Assembly: GCA_024734555.1 (NCBI GenBank)
Contig: JANPWX010000209.1
Location: 726,407-790,406, forward strand
Source of the DNA: Trochalopteron elliotii
Lineage: Eukaryota; Chordata; Aves; Passeriformes; Leiothrichidae
Direction: 5' to 3'
DNA: 64,000 nt
The notes under the pieces: generated by a model
What the model was told of the DNA's origin: nothing
Seen by the model: only the letters and a program-made list of their open reading frames with translations
Database searches by the model: none
In this document: in pieces, positions 50,700-63,650 of the stretch
How positions within the stretch are numbered: position 1 is the stretch's first letter
How the letters are laid out: each line of letters begins with the position of its first letter
Program-made: the position numbers and the translations under genes

Positions 50700-53600
50700 C
50701 TGAAAGAAGAAGAGTAACAGGAATTATTCCTTTGCATCTTCTGTTTACCAACCAGTTAATCAACATGCCTTGACAGACAAGCAACACAGTCCACAAAGAT
50801 TCTCCTACTCACAGAAAACACTCCAGTGCACAACAAATAGCAAAAGTAACACAAAAGGATTGTTAAAATGTGACTTAACATAAGTCACTTTGCCAACGCC
50901 TGCTCAAACTGCTGCACAATGGAAAGAAGATAAGCAAGAATGAGATTGAACTACTTCATAGCAAAACTGCACATTTAGGGAATATTTGTAGGCCAGAAGC
51001 ATCTTGAAAGCATTAGCACATTAATTTAAGCACAATAAAAATATTTTTCTGGAGAGCTATTCTATTTGAAATTAAAAAAAAAACCACAGAGGCAAAGGGA
51101 ATATAATTTGCTGATTCAGTTAATTTCACTCTTCAGAGAGAGAATTTCAGCATGATATCTAGCAGGTCTTACTTGCCAGTAATCATGTTCCTTTCTGTTT
51201 AAGTTAAGTATCTCCATTTTTAAGTGTGTATAAGATGATCCTACATGTTACCACAGAAACTCCCACTCATGGCAGCCCTAAATAGATTCAGCTTTATGGA
51301 GACCAAAATTCTTGTGAATTTTTCTGTTGTTGAATTCAGTTAGAGATTTTATCCACATCAACTATTAAAAACAAAAGTTGAAAGGGCTTTGCTGCTTGGT
51401 TGGTTAGAGCTTTTTTGTTTGTTTCCTTGAAATGAAGTCCTTCAAGATGAAATCAACTGTCAAAAAAATGCTCAAGAGCCCAGAACTAAAGTCACCCTTC
51501 CATTTTAGCTGAAAAATAATTGTCTGATCCAAGCCAAAATAAAACTTCAATGTTTCTATTAATGTGACTCAAACTTAACCAACATTTTTTTTCAATCACT
51601 GATTAAGAAAAAAAGAGAGATATCAGGAGACAATTACTTTGCTGAGGTCTGGAGTTGATAGAGATAGAATTACGTCCATCATCAGTACATTTATCTCCTA
51701 CCAAGTGCTGAGAGAGAGAAAACAGTACTGAGAAACAGATACCAGCCTCAAAGAAAGCACATGCCAGCATGGCAGAATTCCTGCAGCAAAACTTAGGAGG
51801 GCAGCTTTCTCTGGGAGGGATGCAGACAAGAGCTCTTCGCAATTTCCCTCAGGGTATAATTAGAGAATACAGACAGATGATTGAACAGTTTCCTGATGAC
51901 TAGAGAATCATCCACTGACCTTCTCCCCTTTTTCTGTCTCTTGCCCCATTCCCACACAATTGCATAAACTTGATAGCATGATCCTGCTGCTTCTTATCTC
52001 AGCTCTGGCACCGTTCTGACAATCAAATCTAATTGTCTCACACATTCAGGCAGAACACTAATCCAGCAAAAATGTGATTTGTTTTTATTTGTAGTTTGAA
52101 TTAGGTTGTGGAAGGGAGATGCTGGGACAAGAGGAGAGCATTCAATAGTTTTGCACCACTACACTTTTCACAAAACTGCAGCTCCAGCAACAATTTTAGT
52201 TCTAGAGTTTCCTGTCTCCCACGTAACACAAGACTACATAAAATATCATAACCTACTTCCAGACGACGGCAAGAAAATTGGAGAAACAGATCAATATTCT
52301 CCACCCCTGCATATTCACAGAGAATTTAGCAAATAAAAATCCCAAGTAATTTTAGGAAGGGAACTAGAGCATAACATACTCCATACTACAAATCAGAGCT
52401 CTCATGTCACAAAAGAGGAGCAAATAGCACAAGTTGGTTCATCCAGCAGATGATCATTTAGTGATTAGAGCCAGATGAGGAAGATAAAATCCAGCTAGGA
52501 TACTGGCCTAACTACTGCCCTGGGCCAGGACAAATGATCAGGCTTCTAGACTCAACCATTAGCTCTACTCTATTTTACACTCAAGGATTATGCAACACAA
52601 GGCAGATTTGACAGCAGTACTATTTTTAAGCTGTCATGACTGATGTAGAGACTGGGTTAGGTCAGAATCATGTGACTGAAAACACCTTCTTTAATGGCTT
52701 TCACTCTTACTTGCTAACAAGTAAGGACAGACAATTCCTGGAATTGATTTTTTTTTTTTTTAATGACCAAGGTTATCAAGAATTTTTACTATACTTCAAC
52801 GTGGGTTCAGGCACCAATATTTCCTTCCTATCAATGCATCACATCAGAGCTCTTCTGATGGGTAGTAGGACTTCTAGGATTTCTGCAAAGAGCCACCCTG
52901 GGTCTGCTTCATGGAGTCTTTACCACATATGGATGGAAGACAGTGGGAGACCTTGGAGTTGTTCAGACTACAGGTAGCCATGTACTAAAAAGCTCTTAAT
53001 TACCAAGCACACCCAATGTTTTCACACTGGAAGGCTATGCCTGAACCACCTGACGTTCTTGTACAAGTAAGTCACATAAGGGTCTTCTCTCCAGCAGCTA
53101 AGTGGCTGACAATGGAAATAAAGCCTCCCCCAAAGCTAAACACCTACCTACACTCTCCTTGCTCTTACCAGGAACTAAAAGGGAAGCTCAAGCTGTGGGC
53201 ACCAACGTGTGCAAAAGTAGGAGAAGAGTGTTTAGAGACACCTACTCTAAGGAAAGTTGTGATGGTGTTACAGTTTCCCTAACACAGGCTAAATGGGCCA
53301 GGCAGTCTGATGGGAATAGAGTTACTGATTGAGAAAGGCTGTTTCCCAGTTTTACTTCAGAAGACTTGCTTAACTGTGCCATAGATAGAACATCTGCCTG
53401 CATGTTAATTAGGAGTTTCTAAATTTCTAGGCAAGATGAAGGAGAAATAGAGTTCTGAGTGCAATCTTAACATCTGCAGACTTACGGAATTCTCACTTCT
53501 CCTGCAATTCAGGAAATTGCAAACACAGTTGAAATAAAAGAATTCGTTAGTTGCAGTTTGTCAAATAAAAACCCACCGAGGTCATGCAGCTAAAACCTGA

Positions 53601-54001
53601 AGTAATAGGTTCTCTGTGTTATCAAGGGTCAAGTACATCACTATTTCATCTCCTAACCTGAAACATTTTCAAAACATATTCCTAGCTTCTGGAAAAACCC
53701 TCTTTATCCAAAATAGCTTTACACAACCTTACAGAAGAAACTTGTTTGTAACCCCCAGTGAGAAATACGTTTGCACTGCAGTTACAGATGGACAATGGGG
53801 CAAAGAAATAGCCAGAAAAAATGAACTCAGACAGTATCTATAATATTTGATATTCATTTTACTGACAGCAAGCATTTTCAGGCTTTGCACTTGTCAGGGG
53901 ATTTCTTGGTGGATTTTCTCCCCAGAAAAAATAGGCTTTGGCTACTTCTGGTTTTACATCCTAAGCCACTCTCGCACTTAATCTCCTTTCAAGCAGCTGA
54001 A

Positions 54002-54061
54002 TTTCCCATTTAGCTTAAAAGCCTAAGTCTCTTTCCCATTTAGCTTAAAAGCCTAAGTCTC
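54002..54061. repeat. Exact tandem duplication, two copies of 30 bases
   Basis: TTTCCCATTTAGCTTAAAAG followed by CCTAAGTCTC occurs twice head to tail with no mismatch. The identity points to a recent event or to gene conversion. Confidence 0.95.
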
Positions 54062-55014
54062 AAGCCGTACTTTTCCACAATACAAACCCTCAGCTTCACT
54101 TCTGTTCATTACTAGTTCTGTTATATCCACTTCTTTACAAAGGGCCATTCAGTGCTGAAGCTGTTAGCCCTATCATAACAGCAGCCAGGGCGCAGAACCA
54201 ACCTAAGTAAGCACATGACCTGCAGAAGGCAAAAGCCTTGAGCAGAATAACTTGGGTAACTTCACTTCTATGAATCTTCACTTAACACACAGGGAGAAAA
54301 AAAACCTTCCTTCCTCCAAAACTTAGCCTAGAATAAGACAGCAGGTAAATCCCTGCAGACACTGTTACACATTCAAGCCACATTAAAAGGAACAGATGCA
54401 TACTTAAGTTTGTTTCAAATCCAGAAGACACATAAATCTATTGTGGAGGCAGAAGACGAAAAGGGTATGAGTGTGTAGTTGTTTCCTACTACAGCACTAC
54501 TTGCCATCAAATTGAGTTTAGCACGGACTGGGCTACCTGTAGTATGATAAAACTCAAGCTTAATCACCTATTGATTTACACACTTAGGTAAAGTCTTAGG
54601 AAAAAAACCTGTTGAACAATACCCAATTTTAACAATGTTCTAAATGTAATGGTAGCATTCCCCAGATTCAGGGAATAAACTGAGCAAATAGTGCAAGGCA
54701 GTAACCTCTCATGCCAAATAATCCAACAACAGATCTCTCATGAACTTCATTTCCTTTTCTGTCTGGAGTACAGGTTGTATACTACGAACTTTAGGACTCC
54801 TTCACTCTCTCAAGTGTTTTGTTATTGACAAATATTACTTTATTGAATTTCCTTTATATACTTCCAGAGATCTAGGAGTCCCACCAGCAAAACCTACTAG
54901 AAAGTCACATTATCATATGCTCAGATAACTATTCATAAATATTAACTGATCTTAAAATATCTTACTAATTAAATTTATATAATCTTGTCCAGCAGCTGTA
55001 TCTGACAAACGTTC

Positions 55015-55735
55015 AGAAGACAACTTTGCCTTGGCGGCCCGTGCAACACAGCCTATGGGTATTTATTTCAGCCTTCTGAAAGCAAAGTTGGTGAAGTCAA
55101 AAAGTCAAGTCACAGCAGCCATTGCAAACTTCTCCTGGCTATGTCCTCTAGCAGCATGGTGATGGATGGTGGTTGCCACTACCTCTCCCAGAAACACATC
55201 TCTTCTTAAGAAGCTGCTTGAGTGGTCACACAGGCAGTCACTCAAGTCCACACTCACACACACCACAGATAAGTCAGTGAAGAAAGATGGAAAGGGTCTC
55301 CTGTATAAAGCTCCAGTGAACTTTATTTTCCAAACTCACGCTGAAGGGTTCCAGGGACAGAAAGACTCAGATCAAAAGAATGCCTAGGGTTAAGTATGGG
55401 GTCAGAGGCCAATGGTCTGCAGGCACAGGGGCGGTACGAGGGCAGGGGAAAGGGCAGTGACCTACAGGACATGAGGGCAGACCATCAGTGATACCGCAAC
55501 CAATGGGGAAACAGGGAAAGGAGAAACCTCTCAAACCAGGGACATATATAACAATAGAGGTGGGCAAGACCAACAGGCCAATGGGAAGAGCAAAATTGAG
55601 GTAGATTAACATAGTGCTGAAGAGCACCATGGGGGAAACCTTTCTCCTCACCCTAAGCGATGTAGTATTTTTGAAGCCTATGGTAGATTCTTCCAGGGCA
55701 TTGCCCTGGAAGTTCCCCTTATAGGCTCAAGGGCC
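55015..55735 (-). mobile_element. Probable endogenous retroviral LTR
   Basis: Read on the - strand, the segment starts near TGTGGAGGCCCTTGAGCCTA. It contains ATTGG (inverted CCAAT) boxes near 55503 and 55578, a TATATATGTCC box at 55541-55550, and AATAAAG at 55322-55327, about 220 bases downstream. This spacing and order fit a retroviral LTR, with a long region beyond the AATAAA ending near CAGCTGCTGGACA. The open - strand frame 55367-55651 lies inside it. The family was not recognised, edges are approximate and no target-site duplication was found. Confidence 0.5.
55690..55712. repeat. Near-perfect 23-base palindrome in LTR-like segment
   Basis: CTTCCAGGGCA and TGCCCTGGAAG are 11-base inverted arms separated by a single T. 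Confidence 0.95.
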
Positions 55736-55860
55736 TCCACAATGTCCCAGCATCAGAATTTTGGAAGTTTTCTTTTGTATGACTATGTTGATAGAACAAA
55801 AGATGGAGCTTGTTCAACAACAAGCCATATGTCATGTTCTTAGCTGTATCACCAGCTATG

Positions 55861-55990
55861 GAGAATCATGGAATCTCTTAGGTTGGAAAAGACCCTTAAG
55901 ATCATCAAGACCAACCTAGCAATGTCATTTGCTATCAGTGAGTACTTGATAGTGTCATTCTGTCTTCCAACTCAGCCACAGAAAGAACAG
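55861..55990 (-). mobile_element. CR1 LINE 3'-end fragment
   Basis: The + strand starts AATCATGGAATCTCTTAGGT, continues TGGAAAAGACCCTTAAGATC, then ATCAAGACCAACCTAGCAAT. This is the reverse complement of the 3' end of a CR1 subfamily as I know it. The right part is eroded, so that edge is approximate. Confidence 0.8.
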
Positions 55991-56738
55991 AAAAAACTTT
56001 TTTTGTTAATTTTTTTGGTTGGCTATTGTTTGGGGTTATGGATTTTTTTTTGTTTGTTTTATTTTGGGAAAAAAACCCAGCACTGGATTTGTAACAAGTA
56101 CAAAATTCTGTCACTTTTCATAGATGTGCATTGCAGGAAAGGCTCAGTCCCTCAGGGCTTTCAGGAGAACACTAACCCTTCTAGACACACCCCAGTCTGC
56201 CTTCAGGACTACAGAGTGTATTTTTTTTCAAGTTGGTCAAGACAGCTCCCCATGCTGTGAAGTTTCAGTATCTGCTCCCCGGCAGTTTCCTGACAGTATT
56301 TGCTGAAAAACATCCTTAAGGAAGCCCTGCAGACCTTACTAGCAACATTTGTCCCTGCCTGATCTGCTCTCAACTATCTGATCAGTCACCTAACAACAGG
56401 CTGGGGAAATAACCACAATTTTTGCTACTCCTTATGCACTTCCTTACACTTACATTATTTTGTGATTACATGACTTAGATGGATACTGTATCTGTATTAC
56501 TGGTTATCTCACCAAGGTGTTGGAAGATCCTGCAGGATGGAAAGGGGAGGGCACATCCTGCTCCCATAATGAAGAAGTTATACTTTGTACCTGATACTAA
56601 TTAAAAGAACAGCACATGGCTGCAAAATGTATCATTAGTTTAAATGGAAAGGGACTTACGGCAATGAAAGCAAACAAAAAACCTCACAAGTACAGAAATC
56701 CACTGGAAGCATCATGAGTTGCTTCCTGAGGTACTTAC

Positions 56739-56958
56739 GGAGCTGTGAGATAGCCTTCCAAAAAGCCAGCAACATACATAATATCTTCATTGCTTAATGT
56801 CTGAGTGCCATAGCCTGCTTTGATCTCCAGGACTCCCCAGCCTGTTGTCTGTAGACTGTTGTTGTAGAAGCCGTAAGCATCTCCACTCCTGTCCAGTGTA
56901 TTCCTGACCTGAAGTATTTTTTCAGCTCTATTCCAGTACACAGTTGCATAGCGGAGTT
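56739..56958 (-). CDS. PLBD1: PLBD1 exon 2 (GDAYGFYNNS..EGYLTAP)
   Basis: PLBD1 is a phospholipase B-like hydrolase of lysosomes and secretory granules, made as a precursor that cleaves itself. This 220-base exon enters in phase 1 and leaves in phase 2, with acceptor CCACCACAG and donor CTCC|GTAAGT. It encodes LRYATVYWNRAEKILQVRNT, then LDRSGDAYGFYNNSLQTTGW, then GVLEIKAGYGTQTLSNEDIM and YVAGFLEGYLTA. All of these are strongly conserved with the N-terminal part of mature human PLBD1. NNS is a probable N-glycosylation site. Together the ten exons give about 518 residues from this point, close to the human length without its signal exon. Confidence 0.98.
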
Positions 56959-59900
56959 CTGTGGTGGTGAAGAAAAGAGATAAGGGAAACAAACATAAGT
57001 AGATGTTTCCTACGCAATACTGAAATGTCAAGACAGTATTTTGGCAATTAAAAAAAGCTGATTTTATAGCTTTCCATCAGGCTTAGTTCTACTACGGAGA
57101 TCAACACTAATGTTAATGTACTGAAAAAGGGCATGAGGACTAACTGGAGTTTTACAGAAGCTCACAGCTAAACATTCCCATGTTATTCTTCTGGAAGTTA
57201 TCAACAACTCTTTCAGTGTACAGCTCCAGTATTGTTGACATAAAACTGAGAAGTATTTCCTTACCTGGCCCAGAAGACAATCTATACAAATCTTACTGAA
57301 AGCAACTTTAGGAGACAGTGTGCCTTAGCAACTGCAGAGGATTATAAGCTACTGATGACTTAATTTTCCATCTTAAGATTCAAGAATTTGCAAAAGCTTT
57401 CTACACTGACTATCTGGGGAACCAATCCCTGAGGTGGCATAACAGAAGCACCAGGACTCAGTGGATCACAAGCTTAAAGACAAAAGCACAGCAAGTATGC
57501 AATCCTTTACAAGGTACACAATGTCTATCATCCATCTGAAATAGAATTGATCCCGAGCATGATACGAACAGGAAGGAAGGGCATTAGACTTCTCAGAGTT
57601 CCATTTGGACTGCTGTTTTAAGAAATGTTCTTGAGTACTTGTGCTTTAATCTTGCAAAGCTGAAGAACGAAGAGCAAGGTAAACTGCTTTCTGAAAAAAT
57701 ACCAAACCGAACCACCAAACAGACAACAACAAAATCAAAAAAGTCCCACACCCTACAATTCTAATTGAATCCTCCCTAAGATGGGCTGTGATTACATCAG
57801 CTTTCTATGCATGACTGATCAAATCACTACTACACCACTGTGAGAAGAGTTAAAAAATCGTATGTCAGAGGTCTCAGAATTATTTGAAAAGTTTTAAGGG
57901 ATAAATTCATAAACAGCCCTTCTGAATGGCTGCACCACCCTCCGGCTAGCAAACTAGCTGAGCGTACACTCTGTCCCATCACCGAGGTCATCAAGGAAGA
58001 TGCTGACTAGTATCAGCCACTGGCACAGACCACTTGTCACCAGCCTCCAGCTAGGCTTTGTACCACTGTGCACTAGGTCGGTCTTCATGATGCACTAGCA
58101 ACACTTCTCATGGGAACAGAAAATGCATTGGCAGAACCAGAACTTCAGTAGTGAAAGAATTGTGCTTTTTCCACATTCTATGAAAATAAGTTGTTACGTG
58201 AATCTATTTAAAGATGAAGTAATTTCAGGGACTTGGAACACAGTGTTTAAAGACATGTTTTCATCTGCCAGGTACTGAGGCTATTTAAAGGACAGACATG
58301 ACAGATTTTCAGTAACTCTTCAAGCAGCTAAGAGCTTAGTCTTCTGTTGTCTCCTTAACTATCTTCTAGTAATAGAAGTAGTAATTTCTACTTTGGTTAA
58401 AAGTAAACATGGGAATCACTCAGACTGAAAAAATCTGTAAAGAGAAGAGCAGGCTGAAAAGGGTCATCACTGATGAAAGCCAAAGCCCACCGTACAAAGC
58501 TAAAGCTTACCCACCAAAAAAGTCAGGGAAAAGGAAGTTCTGTGAGGGGGTGATGGAAGGGATTAGAGCAGAACACAACTCGCCTGTCCAGCAGTAAATG
58601 GGAGGGCTGATTCCAGCCAAGAGGCCCATTGCATGACAGAGGAGAGATTACCTGCACAGTAAACAAAGATGTTGAGGAATGGATAAAAAGAGAAAGAACA
58701 AAGTAAGGCAAGCCATGACCATCTTTCCATCTCTTCAGGAGGCTGTGGGGAGGTGGCTGGAAGTCAAGAGGAATCAGGGCAGCTGGGTATTGCCATTAAT
58801 ACCTGCAAACTAAATAGGTATGTCAGAATACCTATTATACAGAAATTATGTCTGCCTAAAGCAAAATAGCTGTTGCTTTCCTTTGGAAAAGAAAGTTGAT
58901 GCCAAAGCCATACAGACGCATCTGACGCAGGTACTCTTACACAGCAGGCTGCGTTTCTTTGTTTTATGCTCTGCCAGAGCATGAACATGCAGAGCTATTT
59001 TCAACATTCAGAGCAAACTTTTCAATTACCCCAACTTTCCTACATGACAAATCTTATCTGAGGAAAACCGGGACTCAAAGAGGATGGGAGGGAAGGGGAA
59101 ACATTAATTACAGGATAATTTGCAACAAACTTTGGGAGGTCTTTAAAGAAATAGCAACAAGGTAGCTGTTACAGTCTAACAACAATGCAGGAAAACACTA
59201 TTTCCCATTACTGCATTTCCTTTTGACTGACTTATCATCTCATTTCACCTTGAAGCTGGAGTTAAAACTACAAGCTTATAAACCAGTCTACACTACAATG
59301 TAAACAAAGCATTTCATACCATCTAATCTGTTACAATTTTATTCTGTGTTCATCTAAATGAGCAGGACTGCCTTTGCCAAGAAAACCATCCAGAAATATA
59401 ACACGGAATATAGATATATGAGAAGCACGCGCACATTTTCAATCAATCCTATCTGATTGAAAGGAGCCTTCCTATTAAATAATATTGGCATTTCTACATT
59501 TATTTTTGGACAGTGAGGCAGGGGCCCTAGCACCTCTTATCCCAGCAGTCATATTGGTCAATTTTTGCATATAAAACAATTGCAATGTCTCCATGAACCT
59601 ACAAATCATCCTTTCATCATCAAAGTTAAGACTTCCAAGTGTTCAGCCAACTAGGACTCTGATGAATCAAAGACTGACAATCTGTAACTATTCCACAACA
59701 GTTTGGAATAACCTCAATAACACACCAAAGCACACCACTATCTACTGAGTCAAAATCCTGGGAGATGGGGTAGGACAGTGGCATCAACCTTCCCCTCCAT
59801 GAGCCACCCAGAAGAACTGCACAGCATCAGCAATGCAGTTTCACCACAACCACCAGCAGAGTGACAGAGAGACATGCAGAAGTGCAGTGATAGAACAAGC

Positions 59901-60501
59901 CTGGAAAAAGGAGTTTCTTATCCTTTCTGCGGACTGGGAGGAACCTTCACTCAAGCTGCCTGCTTTTGAAGATACATCAACCCTTCTGCCAAAGATCCAG
60001 AAACAGAGACTATAAGCTGGGAGAGTGCTGGAATTTCTACAGCAAGTGAGAAACATCTGCTTTTTGTCAAAATTATTCCCTAAATAATGGAAAAAGGAAC
60101 ATATTTCAGCCAGGAATAGGAGGAACCAAATCTGTTCTCTGCCTTTTGGGCTCAGTACAGGCATTTCCAAAGTTATGTCAAAACTGTAACTCTGAAGTTA
60201 CTGTAACTGTATGTCTTTTACTTGGTGGCAGCAGGAGAGTAGAAATACATATATGTGTATTAGAATATGAAACAAGCAATTAAAGGAAATACTAAGATAG
60301 AGGACTGACACAAGATGAAGCATGAGGAAAGCAGATGCTGAAGAGTACATGAAGGAATGGCAGTAATTTGCAGTAAAAGAACAGAATTGACAGGGAAGAT
60401 GAAAAATGAAAGAAAAGCAGTATGGAAATGGCCCAAGACAATCTAACAAGCACACTATTACTAATATTTATTAAATAAATTAGATCTACAAAAATAACAC
60501 C

Positions 60502-61000
60502 TGACATGCCTTAAGAACGCCAGTAAAATTTATTTGGCAATATGCTATAGCTGCTTTTCCTTATGCTTTCCCAGCTATAAGTTGTTTCTAAAACATATAT
60601 GTATCAAGTTACGTTACTGGACTTCATAATCAGAGACATGAGTAGAACTCTTCTCCTTGCAGATGAAAGAACTATAAGGTCTGGGGGTGAGAAATAATAT
60701 TCGTGTTTTTCCTTATATAATAAATGAAAAGATAGAATTGCCAATGCATCAAGCAATATAGCCAACTTATTAATTTGTTCGATAAAAGAGTGAGCAATTA
60801 CAGCGCCAGGTGCGTGGGGGTCACCGCCCCAAGCAACGCACAAATTTAGCTCTCGAGCGGTGGTCTTCTTATACCATTCTTGGCATTTCACTTCCCCAAG
60901 TTTTTAGTTATTTTCTGCTTGCTTTTCTTCATAATCAGCAGTTGCGTTTTTGAAGGTCTGTTGGGTAGGCGGTCCGAGATGGTCTTCTGATGTCTCTCCA
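60502..61000 (-). mobile_element. Candidate 3' LTR of an endogenous retrovirus
   Basis: On the - strand a purine-rich tract (61001-61025) is followed directly by TGGAGAGACATCAG, the expected TG start of an LTR. Further on are TTATATAAGG (about 60712-60721) and AATAAA at 60529-60534, in the order U3-TATA-poly(A). The 3' edge near GGCATGTCA is tentative. The open - strand frame 60604-60891 lies inside it. I do not recognise the family. Confidence 0.45.
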
Positions 61001-61640
61001 GCCCCTCCCCGCCCCTTCTTCCTTTAAAATACCTTTTTCCACTAGCATTATTTTTGGTTATATAGTTTGCTTAACAAGCATATATATTTTTGTTAGTCAG
61101 GATACATTTTGCAAGCCTCCTTTCAGTCATTACACAAACGAAAACTAGCAGGGCCGCAATACCTGTCTACATGAGGCCCCTCTCTGAGTTACAAAACCTC
61201 ACAATCAGCATGTTTCAAAATATCTCTGTAAAGCTTGTCAATTTATGTTAGACCCAGTTCCCCTTTTAACGATTACAAATTCTTCTATACTTATACTAAG
61301 GATAGTTTAAAACATATACAAGGTAATCAAACAATTACAATTTTGTTGTTAAAACAAACTGTTAGCTAAAAACCTACTGTTATACAGTTGTCTTGTTAAA
61401 TCCTGCTTCCATGCCTTACTTAGCTGATTTAAAACTCTTTTTTATAATAATCCCATGGTCTCTGTCCACATTGCCCACAGACATACACGATATTTGATTG
61501 ACACGAACTACAACCTGATTTCTCACACTTAGTCTGACAAACAAGCCAACTCACAAGCAAAGGAACACTGGTTCACATGTAACAAGCTAAATTAACAACT
61601 GTGAGTATCTCCTACTAATATGAAAACTACTGCTTTCCAA
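61001..61640 (-). mobile_element. Probable ERV internal fragment with polypurine tract
   Basis: Upstream (on -) of the candidate LTR lies a polypurine tract at 61001-61025 (AAAGGAAGAAGGGGCGGGGA). Beyond it, at about 61430-61540, a short - strand reading frame is rich in paired cysteines (CQTKC, CSSC and CGQC) and ends in a stop. The frame is interrupted by a stop upstream. Placement next to a PPT and LTR suggests the decayed 3' part of a retrovirus, but I do not recognise the protein and it has no intact gene. The left-over sequence to 61990 is AT-rich and unassigned. Confidence 0.4.
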
Positions 61641-61998
61641 AACTACTAATTTTACTAATTTAACTACTAATTTTTGTCTGTGGCTTTCCAAATGCGTAGC
61701 TATTTTTTGTAGACGTGTTCTTCATAGATTCTACCTATAAACTTTCTACCAAATAGGGAAGATAGCACTCTCCTGTTTCACTGAAAACTAGTTTTGCATT
61801 ACTTCAAAACACAAAAAAAAAAAAAATAGAACAAAATTGCATATTTCATTTCAGTATACCTCCCCATAAGTAATATTCAGTAGTAAAGATTATATTATCA
61901 CAGTATAGCATTTATATATTTCAGGTCAACCATAATAAGGGTGTTTCTGGTCAATTTTTTAATTTGAAAGAGCTTGACCTATTTTTCCATTAAAAATT

Positions 61999-62467
61999 TT
62001 ATAGAATCATAGAATGTTAAGGGTTGGAAGTGACCTTAAAAATCATCTAATTCCAACCTCCCTACAACAGGCAGGGTCACCTTTCACTCGTCCAGGTTGC
62101 TCAGGGCCCCATCCAACCTGGCCTTGAACATTTCCAGGGATGGACCATCCACAACTTACTTGGGCAACCTGTGCCAATGCCTCACCACCTCACAAAAAAG
62201 AATTTCTTCCTGTATCTAATCTCAATCTTCCCTCTTTCAGTCTAGAACCACTGCCTTTTGCCCTGTCACCACACGCACATATAAAAAGTCCATCTCCCTC
62301 CTTTTTATAACTCCCCTCCAGCTACTAGAAGGCTTCAGTGAGGTCTCTCCAGAGCCTTCTCTTCTCCAGGCTGAACAAGCCCAGCTCCCTCAGTCTGTCT
62401 TTGTAGGAGAAGTGCTCCATCCCTCTGATCATCTTCGTGGCACTCGTCCGATCCTGCCTATCCATGT
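61999..62467 (-). mobile_element. CR1 LINE fragment, 3' end, about 470 bases
   Basis: The best preserved CR1 copy in the window. The + strand reads AGAATCATAGAATGTTAAGG, then GGCAGGGTCACC, CCATCCAACCTGGCCTTGAA, CATTTCCAGGGATGG, AAGAATTTCTTCCTGTATCT and CTTCTCCAGGCTGAACAAGC, up to GGAGAAGTGCTCCATCCCTC and GATCATCTTCGTGGC. This is the reverse complement of the 3' portion of avian CR1, truncated at its 5' end as usual. It has no coding capacity. Confidence 0.95.
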
Positions 62468-63589
62468 CTTTATTTTTTTAGAAGCATACTTTAAACTACT
62501 TTTAAAAGGCTGTATAACTCTAAAGAACGAGGGAGATTTCAATATATGATTATGATTGGAATCTATTGCAAAAATATCTCAGGGCTTCTTTAGAGATTAG
62601 CTTAAACCATGCAAGAAACTAACACAAAGCCCAGTAATTTTCAAATAAAGGAGTAAATGCTTTCTTGGTCTGCCTGAATGTAACCTATTTGCGCTTTCTA
62701 TTCTACTGGCCTTAATTCATCCTATTTCCTCATGCATTTCAGGTCTACGTAATTTTTCAATTTGTTTCCAACAGGTTTGTCATTATTTGAAGCCTAGTCC
62801 CCTGAATTGTGCTTACACCAGTGAAAAGCAATATTCAAATGTGACCTACCAATTAAGAGTTTCAGTCTTGTATGGTTTTCATGTTCACAAGGATACTTAC
62901 TAGTAAAGCCCAGCAAATGCAGCAAATTTGCCAAAACAGTTATAGGTATCTAGTATAGGTCACCCAGAGGAAACAAAAATTCAACAAGTAGCTTCACTGA
63001 TCTCAGAACACCTCAATCTAAGTTATACTAAAGAACATTCTCTAGAAACATTTTCCAAAGTGCATGATGAATCACCTTCAAGGCATTCAAAATGCTAAAG
63101 AACAATGAACCAATTAAAAAAAACCCAAAAGAACAGAACCTAGACAATTCACAATGTTGAAAACCATTTACTCTATCAAATAGCCTAAAAGCTATTTGCT
63201 CCTTTGTAGTTTTCTGCCAGTAATTCAATTATAATGCTAGAAATGAGTGGGGCATTAGGTGAAACGACCTCACACCCTAAACTTCCTTTCGTTTCCTCTA
63301 GATAATTCACAGCTGACCCTTTCTTCCATCCTACTAACTGAAGTTTTTGCCAATCCAGGTAAAGTTTTAAAAGTATATCTGCAAGATGAGATAGGACTGC
63401 CCACAAAATTATATGCTCATAAAATTTTGCACACATTGAAACAACTGTTACGTGAATTTCTCCTTGGTTTGTGGCACTTAATACAACTGACTGGGAAATT
63501 CCTGGAAGATAAGCACCGAATGCAGCCCTTAAAACCTTCAGAATTTATTTAAAGCAGCACACGAGCGAGATACTGCGACCCTGCCCGAG

Positions 63590-63650
63590 GCAATGTGGTT
63601 GGAACAAGATGATCCTTAAGGTCTCTTCCAACTCAAACCATTCTGGGATT
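63590..63650 (+). mobile_element. CR1 LINE 3'-terminal fragment
   Basis: GTTGGAACAAGATGATCCTT, then AAGGTCTCTTCCAACTCAAA and CCATTCTGGGATTCCG are the terminal bases of a CR1 element in sense orientation. Only about 60 bases remain. Confidence 0.85.

Larger units (their letters stand above)
50700..56738 (-). other. PLBD1: PLBD1 intron with LTR-type and CR1 fragments
   Basis: A 6 kb intron. It contains an exact tandem duplication at 54002-54061, an LTR-like segment at about 55015-55735 and a CR1 fragment at 55861-55990. No other coding sequence was recognised. Confidence 0.85.

Noticed and set aside
60604..60891. A 95-codon - strand frame as a host gene
   Set aside because: It lies wholly inside the candidate LTR between the TG edge and AATAAA, so it is more likely LTR sequence read by chance.
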